Shown here piece by piece: positions 18,401 to 28,809 of a stretch of DNA of 64,000 bases. Position 1 is the stretch's first letter. The number at the start of each line of letters is the position of its first letter. The stretch is taken from positions 1-64,000 of the forward strand of contig RQTK01000341.1 of assembly GCA_003991915.1 (NCBI GenBank), given 5' to 3'. The stretch comes from Elysia chlorotica (lineage: Eukaryota; Mollusca; Gastropoda; Plakobranchidae). The position numbers and the translations under genes were made by a program. The notes below the pieces were generated by a model. That model saw nothing but the letters and a program-made list of their open reading frames with translations, had not been told where the DNA came from and did no database searches.

Positions 18401-21400
18401 ATCACAATCTATCCATGCACTTACTATGCAGAGCAGAGACCACTTGGCTGAGTGACGCCTTCACCACTCCCTGACCTTGAGGGGCCTGGCTCATCGTCAC
18501 TGGCTGCATGATGCTCTGTGTGGATGGCTGGATATGGAATCCTGTGAAATAATGAGAAAACATAAAACTGACGCCAAAATGCACAGGTGCTGCAGCATTA
18601 ATGTGTTTTAATTTTTAAAAAATCTCATTTCTGTTTTGATCAAGGAAAGGAATTACATAAGTTCTGGACCTGAGTGAAACACAATAGTTCATGCTAAAAC
18701 AAAGCTCTTAAATATATAGAAGTTAATCAATCAATTTTTCCAGAAGAGTACAGTTTGTTCATATTTAGGGATAACTTACCTTGAGGAATGATCATTGGGA
18801 GCTGCATGACGTTGCCTTGTGTGATGCTCGTGACTGTGTTGAGATTGCTGGAGACTGTGTTGCTGCTGTTACTGCTCGTTGTTTCTACCACGCTGGACTT
18901 GAGACTATGGAGCATGCTATTTGTCAGGGTCAACAGTTTGGTTTTTGCTGATGCTAATGTCGAATCAGAGAGACTGTCTTTTGGGCTACTCTGGACGGCT
19001 GAGACTTCAATAGCAGTGGGCTGTGAATACTAATTATAATAATAANNNNNNNNNNNNNNNNNNNNNNNNNNNNNNNNNNNNNNNNNNNNNNNNNNNNNNN
19101 NNNNNNNNNNNNNNNNNNNNNNNNNNNNNNNNNNNNNNNNNNNNNNNNNNNNNNNNNNNNNNNNNNNNNNNNNNNNNNNNNNNNNNNNNNNNNNNNNNNN
19201 NNNNNNNNNNNNNNNNNNNNNNNNNNNNNNNNNNNNNNNNNNNNNNNNNNNNNNNNNNNNNNNNNNNNNNNNATGATGATGATAATAATAATAATAATAT
19301 GCAACGGTGCAACATACATAGTCCCCTGTCTTCTGGTAATATTACTACATGTATTAAAAGTAACCTTAGTAGAGTTTTGGAAGTTTTTAGCGTCATAGCA
19401 CTAGTATAATGTATTAACTATCTTTAGACATTATGGGCACACTATAGCCGCTACCGTGCTGACGTGCTGTTAAAACAAACTCACTAGTATTAACTGGTAT
19501 ACAACCCAAGGTGTCTTCGTAATAACACTGAATAGTTAATGCTGAAGACAGATTTAAAGACAGGACCTACCATAGTGGCGGCCACTTCTCTGACTGTGAT
19601 GGTTTTGGGTGCTGGAGTGACTGACGTCTGGACCAAAGGACTTGGGTTGATGGAAGTTGGTCCTGCGTATATTGGCTCGTTTTGCTGGAATTAATAGAAG
19701 GAAAATCGTTGCAAATTATACAGTACAGTTGCACATTTAGGAAAACAGCAATGCAAGGAAAAAAGGAAGGCTCAAGCGGAAAAAGGGTATACCGCATTAA
19801 AAATACATAGAAAATACCAAGTAGGTGCAACATTGACGGTAACATCTTCTTATGGGCATTGAGATGACAAATGATAATGGAGGTGTTGTCATGATTTGCC
19901 TAGGTGATACAGCCAAGGGCGTGTATTTTACTTTCACTTTCAAGTTCCGCAACTAGATAACTGTGTATCAACTATCATGCCTCTGAATTGTTCATTGCCC
20001 CGAATCAGCCTCCAATTTTCATTCAATAAAAATATTTGTCACTGAATTGCAGTTGGTAATTTTGGGCTTTGTCAGGATTAGAAGAAATTGTTGACAATGT
20101 CTGCGGGAGTTACTTTCTACAACTATGTGTTTTTTCTGCATTTCGACCTTACGCCTTGTTACTAAAAGATTATATTATGTAGGCTATATATTTAAAAATC
20201 ACACACACACACACACACAAAACAACGTTCAAATTTCTGGTTATTGATCTTTTGACCATGATTAGGACAACTCGGATCACTAACAGAATACAATAGAAAC
20301 CTCACAAAACGAAGTCATGAACGTTAGGCTATTTTTTTCTCTTTGGCTCTTTCGAAATCATAATTCGAAGTTTTTCTGGTTTGGTTCTCCTAATTCGAAG
20401 CTCACACCGCCAATAGACATTATAAGCATTGTCTGTCAAGCAGAATTCAATGCGTAGGGTTGCTATTAAAAGGGAGTTAGGAAACAATATGTAACTATAT
20501 AAACGCAGCTATTTTTAACTATAAGGTAAGTACGGTAGCTCTCTACTAACACTATTATTGGTTCAGGTATGTCCTCTTCTGTAATTCGAATCCTCTTAAG
20601 TCGAAGTTCAGATCAAATCTCAAGCAATTCGAATTATGAGGTTTCCACTGTGTAATGTGATCGGCCAAGTCACGGATATCCTGCACTAGGGTGTAGTCGG
20701 CGAATATTGTGATCTGTCTTGAGACCAAGCTCTGTTTATTGTTTTGTTTTTTATCACGAGCAGATGATTTGCATACTAAAATTGATCAGGGTTACTATTG
20801 CAGTTTGGCGGATTAAAACAGAAAAGTTACAGTGTGACTGTGACTGTGAGGTTGCGACAATTGCGATGAAAAAGATATTGAGCGATGACTTTTAGATATT
20901 TCCGGATCCAAGAAAACTGATAAGCTGATTTTCTATTTGTGAAGACTATAGTATGAACCATGAGGAGGTTATCATGTAATAGTTTAGGCCCCGCATTTAT
21001 ATGTGTGTCTTGTCAATCTCTACTCTCTCTCTCTCTCTCTCTCATCTGTTTGTATGTATGCCTTTTTGTCTGTCTGTCTGTCTGTGTGTATGTGTGTCTG
21101 TCTGTCTGTCTGTCTATATCTCTCAGTTTAATGTGACCGACTGAGACAGGAGTCATGGTATCCCCGCTCTGTCTCGTGTGTGGCAGCACATAAAATTGTC
21201 AGATGTCAGTCTTGGGGCCCGTCCGCAATATAGCCTATCTCTCCCTCTTTGTCTCTAAAAATATATATTCTCCTAGTCCTATCTATCATTTTAGTAAACC
21301 TGGCAAGCATTCTCACAAACTTTATAAAAGGACACGAAGCCATTAGCACTATCGGTATCAAAACTTTTCTCTACCTTTCAGCATACAAGCATGCTTGAGA

Positions 21401-22546
21401 AAGCAGTAGATCTTAGAATAGTACTAGTAGAATGTTGCTTCTGGGTCAACATCACGCAATTCAGTACTCACTCACGCAAAGAAGGAAGAGCAAGGGAGAG
21501 GAGCATCTACAGCTGCCGCTAGTGCTATGTACAGGTAAGTTAGGCACAAGACAAACATGGGGAACTGGAAGCAGGGCCCACTGTACGCCAAATGTGGAGG
21601 TGATTTGATAGCATGTGGATTAGATGTTAGGTGAGGGTTAGAGGAGAAGCTTATGAGGTTATGTCCCTCGAGGAGCGAAAAAAAGGTGTGTGTGTGTGGG
21701 GGGGGGGGGGGGGGGGGCGCACAGCTGAGATTTGACTCGGACCTTTACCTTGTAAGTTTAGATTACACATCGACTTAGCTACCATCGTTCCCCATGCTCC
21801 ACTTAGCAAGAATGTTACTTTATTTTTACCTGGCTTCAGTTCTAGGCTGCACGCTGCCGAATTTAGCTACCGGTACCTCAGCTGTGTGGAGCTAGAGCGT
21901 ACAACTACAAGGGAGCCGAACACGCATGGCAAAACAGGCCAGAGAACCGACCGATGTTAAATAAGGCAAAAGCCAGTGAATGCCTGGTGCTCCCCTTACC
22001 TTGCCATAATGCGGAAGCTGGTAAGATACAACCATGGTAAACTCACAACCCTGCACCGCTCAAGTGATGTGTATGGTAGGAGTGACGTGAGAAATCCTAC
22101 CTAATAGGTGACTTCTCAATGGCTCTCTCATGTATCTGCGTCCCACGGCTAAAGGCATTATTACGATGTAGAGCTAGACAATCGCATGTCAGTATCACAG
22201 AATATAGTAGCATTGTACCAATGAATTATATAATTATAGCCTACTATCTATACACCCCCCCCCCCATACATACCTAATACTTTTGTTTAAATGTGTGTGT
22301 GTGTATGTGTGTTTTAAATTTTGTTTTGGGTCTTTTCTTTTATTTGCATTTGTAATTCAGTCATGACATCAAAGTGTGAGTGCAACACGAAAAGATGACA
22401 AGCACGTGACAACACATTGTTCTCTCAGTTTCGCCCTGTGCGTAGAGCGAAGTAAAATTGTACAGCCAAACCACTCGCTGCCAACTCTTGGCGAAGAAAC
22501 CACAGGGATAGGAAAAAATAAAAATAGATAAAGAGGTGAGAGAGGT

Positions 22547-22587
<41 letters not shown>

Positions 22588-24989
22588 TAAAAAGTAGTCG
22601 GAAAGGGCTTAGTGATATGGATAACAAATGCAAATAAAACCCATTAGAAATACCGTTAAATTAAGGTAAAACGTGTCAATGCAATGAAGACAACCTGATC
22701 ATTCCAATGTTTTGAATAAAACAAAAGAATGAAATCACGGAATGTAATACCTTGCTAGTGCTGATAAATTTCTCTTTTAATTATTTATGTATGATATAAA
22801 AAAAATCACAATTCATAGCCAGGCAATACTAGTTTTACTACATAATTATATTCACTTCGATTAAAAAAAACACATCAAAACAACCCCCGCCCCCTCACAC
22901 ATCAAACACCAAAACAAAACAAAGAAAAGCAAACAAACAAACCACATGATATTTTTTATAACTCTTTACAGGTTGTGTAAATCTCTATAGTTTTAAAAAC
23001 TGTTTAAATTTGCAAGACTTTCTCTGGCTCTGAGTGTTTTCGGCATTTTTACCAGTGCTGAATCGTGTGTCGATGAACCATTGACACTTGATTAATAAAC
23101 TATATACTGATTCAAAAGACTTAGTTAAAAAAAAAAAACACAAAAAAAAACACTCAACGTGCGTCTGACTTCAGGATAATTACACCTGTGACCAACACCT
23201 GTGAAGTGAGCAATCTATATATATGCAGGAACATAATAATCTAACCAAAATACAGCCTTCGATGATTCGTTTCACACAATTTTTATCGAAGTAGAATCGC
23301 ACACAACTTAGTACTTACTTTAACAATTTGGTCTTCCTCGCCGACAGAACATGAGAGATCAGTTTCTTCAAAACCAGAGGGGTTCATTCTCTGTTCCAAT
23401 ACGTTTCCTGTAGAGTTGCCGAGAGCCGGGTCGGGGGAGTTAAGGCACGTCTGTATCAGGGCTTTCCCGCTTTCACTCGTAATGATTGGCTGCAGTTTAC
23501 GGGTCGCGAAAGTGTACACGTGACCTGTCTCACTGGCCACCAGCAACATCACTTGAGTCCCCGTCAAGGTAGATAGTTCATAAGCCTGTAAAAATAAAAC
23601 GAGAAAAGACATCAGAGCAATAGTTTAGTATATCTTACTATGAAATAGTATGATCAATCGTTTAAAAACTATTGATAAAATAGTTATTACATTTTGGTTT
23701 GGTCACACAATAATGAACACTCAATGACACAATAATAAGTAATCAAAAGAGTTCAATTAGTGTCTCTAATCGCCACATTATTATTCTCAATGTGGACTAT
23801 GTCGATATCCATGTCATAAATCGCCGGTGCCATGACAAAAAGTAGGCCAACATTGAAAGTGCTGGAAAAAAGTGTCGCCGGTTCAGGGGGGCGAGGTGGT
23901 CCTGGGGTCGAAGAACATCGGTTTCCGACGCAAAAGGTCCGTAGTTCGAGCCCTGGCGAATTCTTTCCCTACTGGTTGGGTTGGTGTCAGTTTGATGTGA
24001 CCGACTGAGACAGAAATCATGGTATCCTCACCCTGTCTCGTGTGTGGCAGCTCATAAAATTGTCAGATGTCAGTCTTTGGGCCCGTCCACAATATAGCCT
24101 ATAATCAATAGTGCTGATGTTGGACGCTAAACCAATTCAACTGAACTCAGTCGCCAGTTCAAAGTTACTTGGGACAGTCATGTTATTTTTGGCTTAAAGA
24201 GCGATCGTTGCTTGCAGCAGGCAAGCGGATTAAAACACCAAACCACAATGACAAAAACTCTCCAAGGTCTTTCAGTTTTAAGGGAGTTGAGTTGGTTTAA
24301 CGCCCAACATCAGCACTATATACTATATTGTCGACGGGCCTCAAGACTGACGTATGACAATTTTATGTGTTGCCACACACGAGACAGAGCGGGGATACCA
24401 TGACTCTTGTCCCTGCCAGTCACATTAAACTGACACCGACCCAACCAGTAAGGAGCGAAATCGCTAGGGCTCAGAGACCACGGACCTTTTGCGTCGAAGC
24501 CGATGTACTACCCCAGGACCACCGCGCCCCCTAGTTTTATGAGAGTAGTGTCAATTAAGTTTAACTGCAGATATAATGTATTATACCTCATGCCCAACCC
24601 TTTGAGTGTCGACATGGTATCAGTACTCTAACACTATGCCCCCCCCCCCCCAAAAAAAAATAAAAAAATTAAACATGTACCCCATTATATTTAATATAAT
24701 ACTTGTAAATTCTGACAATCTACTGATTGGAAAGTTGTCAGTTTAATATGACAGGCTGAAACAGAAGTCCTGGAATCCCCGCTATCATTGTATGGCAACA
24801 TGTAGAAGTGTCAGATTTTAGTTTGGACCCAAGCAGCACAAAACAACACTAATTTTAGTATAACATTTTATGGCTAAAACAAACAAAAATAGTGCCAGTT
24901 AATACACAATGCACAGCCTCATCGTTCTCCAACATACAGTACCAACTTGTTTTATGTATAATGTTTGCTTTATAATAATAATTTAAAAA

Positions 24990-25050
<61 letters not shown>

Positions 25051-25691
25051 CTACTATTACTCTTGTTTTAGTAACAATAATGCTAAAATGTGAGTTGCTT
25101 TTAAAAAAAATTCATATGGAAAAACAAATATAAATCTAGGCCTATATTTTTTCGTAACGCTATTGTGTTTTATGTAGACAAAAATTAAACGCAAGTTATT
25201 TTCAACAATATGAAAACAGCAATTATTAAACTTCTAACAAAACATAAGAAACATAGATCTAGATAGACACTTGAAACAGAAGATGTTTAGTGACCCCGAT
25301 CCCTAAGTTCTGGAGGGTTGGCAGCCACAACATAGCCTAGTAGTTTAGAAAAGCACTGCTAGATCTAGGATGTAGTTTCATTAGCATGATTTCTTACCTT
25401 TTTCATAATTCCAGTTTTCCTTTTACTGAATGTTGTGTACCGTCTTAGTTTATTTTCTATGAATTCCATTTTTATTTTCACCCTCCCTTTTGTCTTTTTC
25501 CCTGGTTTGAGTCCTGATGTGATGGGTGCTTGTTGAAATCCATGTTGGCCTGTGTTTATTTGACCGTATGTATCCGAATCAGAATCTTCGTCCTCAGCAC
25601 TGGGATCAACTTGTTCAAAAATAAAATTTTCTGGCAAAGATGGTTGAGCACCATTTGTAGAAAACATAGCTGTGTTACCGTTACCGTTCAT
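15474..25691 (-). CDS. SRF: Serum response factor (MADS-box transcription factor), nine exons
   Basis: Nuclear factor that binds CArG boxes as a dimer and, with TCF or MRTF partners, drives actin-cytoskeleton and immediate-early genes. Exons in transcript order: 25398-25691, 23319-23585, 19571-19684, 18780-19020, 18425-18541, 18052-18147, 17067-17207, 16258-16307, 15474-15551. Phases close throughout, giving 465 residues (human about 508). The start is MNGNGNTAM; an upstream in-frame ATG at 25760 would add 23 residues but is less likely. There is an acidic stretch at residues 31-41. The MADS box runs from about residue 69 (GRVKIKMEFIENKLRRYTTF) and is split by intron 1 after GIMKK. Exon 2 continues AYELSTLTGTQVMLLVASET and the SAM extension, then GFEETDLS as in vertebrates. 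The C-terminal part is Gln/Ser/Thr-rich, with the conserved islands VMQLPM, VMYQTAQGVVYATPTQ and ITIPVPVSLSG. It ends in a basic KKTKK. The N gap lies in intron 3. Confidence 0.95.
17601..17733 (+). repeat. 135-bp acidic coding-like repeat, copy 2
   Basis: Second copy of 12798-12932, inside SRF intron 6, on the opposite strand to the gene. It carries the same acidic frame and ends in the same AGATCT cluster followed by CATAGATAGACCAGCCG. Confidence 0.6.
19046..19272. other. Assembly gap (227 N)
   Basis: Flanked by ATAATAATAA on the left and ATGATGATGATAATAATA on the right, so it is probably an unresolved trinucleotide microsatellite. It lies in SRF intron 3, just upstream of exon 4. Confidence 0.95.
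20289..20654. mobile_element. pogo/Tigger-like MITE
   Basis: About 365 bp in SRF intron 2. The left end reads CAATAGAAACCTCAC after a TA; the right end, reverse-complemented, reads CAGTGGAAACCTCATAATTC, with TA two bases beyond. Both subterminal parts carry repeated AATTCGAA words in opposite orientation. CAGTGGAAACCTC-type ends at a TA target fit pogo/Tigger-derived non-autonomous elements. There is no transposase. The two-base offset at the right end means the exact boundary is uncertain. Confidence 0.65.
21020..21122. repeat. (TC)n and (TGTC)n simple repeats
   Basis: A CT dinucleotide run near 21022-21044, then TGTC tetranucleotide runs to about 21115, abutting the truncated SINE. Confidence 0.85.
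21123..21239 (+). mobile_element. SINE, 5'-truncated copy
   Basis: Contains only the body of the family: TTTAATGTGACCGACTGAGA, GTCTCGTGTGTGGCAGCACA, TGTCAGATGTCAGTCTTGGG, and GCAATATAGCCTAT. It lacks the tRNA head and lies in SRF intron 2. Confidence 0.8.
22541..22588. repeat. (AG)n microsatellite
   Basis: Nearly pure AG run in SRF intron 2, with GTGT and poly-C/poly-G runs nearby (21684-21717, 22254-22265, 22290-22312). Confidence 0.85.
23886..24147 (+). mobile_element. tRNA-derived SINE, full-length copy
   Basis: The head is tRNA-like with a box B-like GGTCCGTAGTTCGAGCCC. Then come CCCTACTGGTTGGGT, the conserved body (TGTGACCGACTGAGACAG, GTCTCGTGTGTGGCAG, CCCGTCCACAATATAGCC) and the tail GCTGATGTTGGACGCTAAAC. 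It is in SRF intron 1, inverted relative to the copy 140 bp downstream. Confidence 0.85.
24284..24531 (-). mobile_element. tRNA-derived SINE, full-length copy, inverted
   Basis: Reverse complement of the same family. On + it reads TTAACGCCCAACATCAGCAC, then CACACGAGACAGAGCGGGGA, CAGTCACATTAAACTGACAC, and ends in the tRNA-like head with CGTCGAAGCC and CCAGGACCACCGCG. It faces the copy at 23886-24147. Confidence 0.85.
24736..24832 (+). mobile_element. SINE fragment, diverged
   Basis: Body only: TCAGTTTAATATGACAGGCT, CAGAAGTCCTGGAATCCCCG, and TGTCAGATTTTAGTTTGGAC. It is more diverged than its neighbours, so older. Confidence 0.65.
24992..25049. repeat. (AAT)n microsatellite
   Basis: Pure ATA/AAT run of about 19 units in SRF intron 1. 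Confidence 0.95.
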
Positions 25692-25746
25692 TTTCACTGT
25701 AAACTTTATGAACGAATGCAATAATAATAACAAACACGGAAGCCTT

Positions 25747-25756
25747 TTCCGGAAAG
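25747..25756. promoter_or_regulatory. ETS-type palindrome TTTCCGGAAA
   Basis: A perfect palindrome containing CCGGAA, the core bound by ETS proteins. It sits 41 bp from a CArG box (25797-25806), in the SRF 5' leader or promoter. In known serum response elements, ETS-family TCF proteins bind beside SRF. The function here is inferred. Confidence 0.4.
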
Positions 25757-25796
25757 ACAATGTTCACTCTTTTCGAAACACCTTACTACTAGCTCA

Positions 25797-25806
25797 CCAT
25801 TAAAGG
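25797..25806. promoter_or_regulatory. CArG box CCATTAAAGG (SRF site)
   Basis: Perfect CC(A/T)6GG consensus, 106 bp upstream of the proposed SRF start codon. It is the most start-proximal of four. Confidence 0.6.
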
Positions 25807-26035
25807 GAATAGTGCCCATTTATGTACTTGGGTTCATCCGCGCTTTACTTGGTAATGATGAGTAGATATACATTTGCAGATTAAGTTTATTTACAAATCA
25901 ATTTTTTAATGAAAACTGGTTTAAAATAGATCCCTTTGTGTCGCTTTTGATATCGATATTTCCTGAGAGCCTTTACAATAGACAATAATTTCAAAGCGCA
26001 GTAATATGACCTAGTATTGCTAAAAAGGCAAAACG

Positions 26036-26045
26036 CCATTTTTGG
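26036..26045. promoter_or_regulatory. CArG box CCATTTTTGG (SRF site)
   Basis: Perfect CC(A/T)6GG consensus about 345 bp upstream of the SRF start codon, the first of three within 52 bp. Confidence 0.65.
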
Positions 26046-26058
26046 TAATGTTCGCCTT

Positions 26059-26068
26059 CCATATAAGG
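26059..26068. promoter_or_regulatory. CArG box CCATATAAGG (SRF site)
   Basis: Perfect consensus; the ATATAA core resembles the strongest known SRF sites. It starts 23 bp after the previous box. Confidence 0.7.
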
Positions 26069-26077
26069 GGTCGTAAT

Positions 26078-26087
26078 CCAAATATGG
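26078..26087. promoter_or_regulatory. CArG box CCAAATATGG (SRF site)
   Basis: Perfect consensus, starting 19 bp after the previous box (about two helical turns), so dimers could bind the same face. Confidence 0.7.
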
Positions 26088-26322
26088 CCACAATGAACAA
26101 ATAGGGAAATGCGCACTTTATTCATAATTTTAGCCTCGCACTCTAGGTGACACGCTGGAACACTGTCTTGCTACTATAATAATTGTTAATCCTTTTTATG
26201 TGTAAGCCTATATAAAATACGTTTGGTTAATTGTCTTGTTGAATGACATTATAAATTATAACAATCCCAGTATTAAAAGTAAACGAGACATTGTTTTTAG
26301 TAATTTTAATAACCAATGCGTT

Positions 26323-26326
<4 letters not shown>

Positions 26327-26416
<90 letters not shown>
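26327..26416. repeat. (GAT)n microsatellite
   Basis: About 30 units of GAT, upstream of SRF. Poly-Asp and poly-His frames through it are not genes. Confidence 0.95.
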
Positions 26417-27239
26417 CACGATGACGACAGCAACATACACAACAACAACACAAAAAAACCGCAAAAAATGAACAAAGACCAAATTAAGTATAACTTACTT
26501 TTTGTTTATTTACTCTTCTAGCAATATGCCTACGTCCTAGATAACTGGTTAAAAAAGGTCAGGTAAAAAAATGTTTTAAAAATTTATATCCCGCAACATG
26601 ACATAGGCCACCGATAGGCATTATTTAGCAAACACTTCCCCGAGAATGTTCGTGGAGGATATTTATACACATATAAATGAAAAGGGGCATTGGTGGAGGG
26701 GGGGGGGTCATGAACAGGGATTGCACAAGTCTAAATAACTATAACAGTCTATGTCTATGAACCCACACCCTATGGAACGCACTTTTGGTGTGAAAGATAG
26801 TTTATCTGTGGCAATCTATAACCAATCGAAAGCTCCCATGTGGGCTAATAAAGTATCATCTTTCTCTTTGGGGTTGAAATGATATAGCTAATGTGCCCTT
26901 GATATTTTATGACACTTAATACATCGCACTTGTGGCAACAGTGACTCCTTTGTTTCTCTGAACGGTAAAATTATCGTATTTTCGTATAAAAAGGTCGGTT
27001 AAAATAAAGAATATATACATCAGTTTAAAATATCCATATCCAATCCATGTGTAGTTACCACAGTTAAATTTATTATATAATAATACATTAATGACTTTTA
27101 GAAACCTGTTTGGGAAAATAACGTGAGTATGTGAGTGAGAGAGTGGGTTGATTTCATAAGGTCAACAACAAGGCAACACCATGGATGCGTAATACTGTGA
27201 ATAAGAATAAAATTTAACGATATCGAGTTCAATAATAGG

Positions 27240-27722
27240 CCTACCTTGTATTTCTACACAACATTTTGATGTTCCTAGAAATTATTGCAGAATGGTGTTA
27301 TGTTTACAGATTTTTCGTCAGCTTTCAATATCATGCAACCACACCTAGTGATATCTAAATGGCAAAAAATTAATATGAATTTTAATATAAATAATTATGA
27401 TTGATTGGATCAATAACTCTCTAACTCCAAGGCCTAAATATGTATAGATAAACAATATTCAAAACGAAAACTGTTCCCATGAAGCAAGTGTGCGAGCGAG
27501 TTGTGAATGGTTGTATGTTTTCTTATGTGTTGCATGTTTGCTTCTTTGTTATACATTGTATTTGTAAAGCGCTTCGAGCCATGTTCTTGGAAGAAGCGCT
27601 ATATAAAATATGATCTTCATTATTATTATTATTATTATTATTATATAATCTTATCTTATTATTAAATTATACACAATATTTCAATACAATACACTACTAC
27701 TAATTATTATTATTATTAATTT

Positions 27723-27787
<65 letters not shown>

Positions 27788-28440
27788 TTATTATTATACT
27801 GCTATTTCAGATACAAATATCACTAGCATGGGAGCTCCTCGGGGAGCTGTTTTATCATCGGTATTATTTACCACATACACTAAATATTGTGCAATTACTC
27901 ACCAAAGTGAATTCATTTATTGACATTTACTGATAACATAGGCCTATCAGTTCTAGGATTAATAAGTGAAGAAGAAACAAACTAAAGAGAGACTATCCGT
28001 TGGTTTGTCAGTTGGTGTGAATATCATAACCTAATAACTATTTTAAACGCCAATAAAACAAAAGAAATGGCTATATCGATTTCAGGAAGAAAAAACATGT
28101 CTCCCCTTTTTATGAAAGAAGGAAAGGTAGAGCAAGTAGGTACTTACAAGTATCTTGGTATCACTTTAGACAGTAAATTTAATGCGAACCCTCATACTCT
28201 TGCTCTGGTACTCGTCTGTACTTTTAAAGGAAACTGAACCCATTCCAAGAAAATAATGTGTCTAAAAAAAAAAGTCATTTAGAGTGTGATCTGTTTAGCT
28301 CTGATCTGTTCGGGAGGAAATGCAAATGTATTAATAATACGTAAAGAAGACACAATCTTATCCAAATGTAACACAGTTTACAAACTCAGAGAATCTTTCC
28401 CCTCAGTAGATATGCTATTGTAACCTTCAAAGGTACACAA
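27240..28440 (+). mobile_element. Decayed non-LTR retrotransposon (LINE) reverse-transcriptase fragment
   Basis: Pieces of RT in several frames, in the right order: FTDFSSAFNIMQPHL (motif like DFSSAFNT.QPHLL) near 27310; WINNSLTPRPKYV near 27405 (like W..FLT.RPQYV); GAPRGAVLSSVLFTTYTKYC near 27830 (like GAPQGCVLSPLLFTLYTNDC); then ILNANKTKEMAI and QVGTYKYLGITLDSKFN near 28030-28180, followed by the thumb-side region. Many stops and frameshifts, so it is dead. The motifs fit the CR1/L2/Rex1-like group; the exact clade is uncertain. Both ends are missing, and the element is interrupted by the insertion at 27482-27822. Confidence 0.85.
27482..27822 (+). mobile_element. LINE 3'-end-like insertion nested in the RT fragment, with ATT tail and (TAG)n
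   Basis: Interrupts the RT between the RPKYV..NNIQNENCS and ITSMGAPRGAV segments. It contains GTAAAGCGCTTCGAGCC and GAAGCGCTATATAAAATATG followed by ATT repeats, a 3' tail typical of several LINE/SINE families. A pure (TAG)n run of about 20 units lies at 27726-27787. The nesting shows this insertion is younger than the RT copy. Confidence 0.7.
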
Positions 28441-28445
28441 AATTA

Positions 28446-28629
<184 letters not shown>

Positions 28630-28809
28630 ATGTAATATGGGTAGCCAGGCAAGACCGAAGAAATGACCAACAAAATCTTTGCCTCTCTCCCAATGCTTCA
28701 CTTCGCATATATAATAATTATTATTATTAGTAATATTATTATAAGTAATATTATTATAAGTATTATTATTATTAGGCCTACTATTATAATTATTATTATT
28801 ATAAACATC

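Noticed and set aside
21433-21535. Plus-strand frame ending in a strong donor (CAG|GTAAGT) within SRF intron 2
   Set aside because: Opposite strand to SRF, no acceptor-bounded partner exon and no homology; a chance match is likely.
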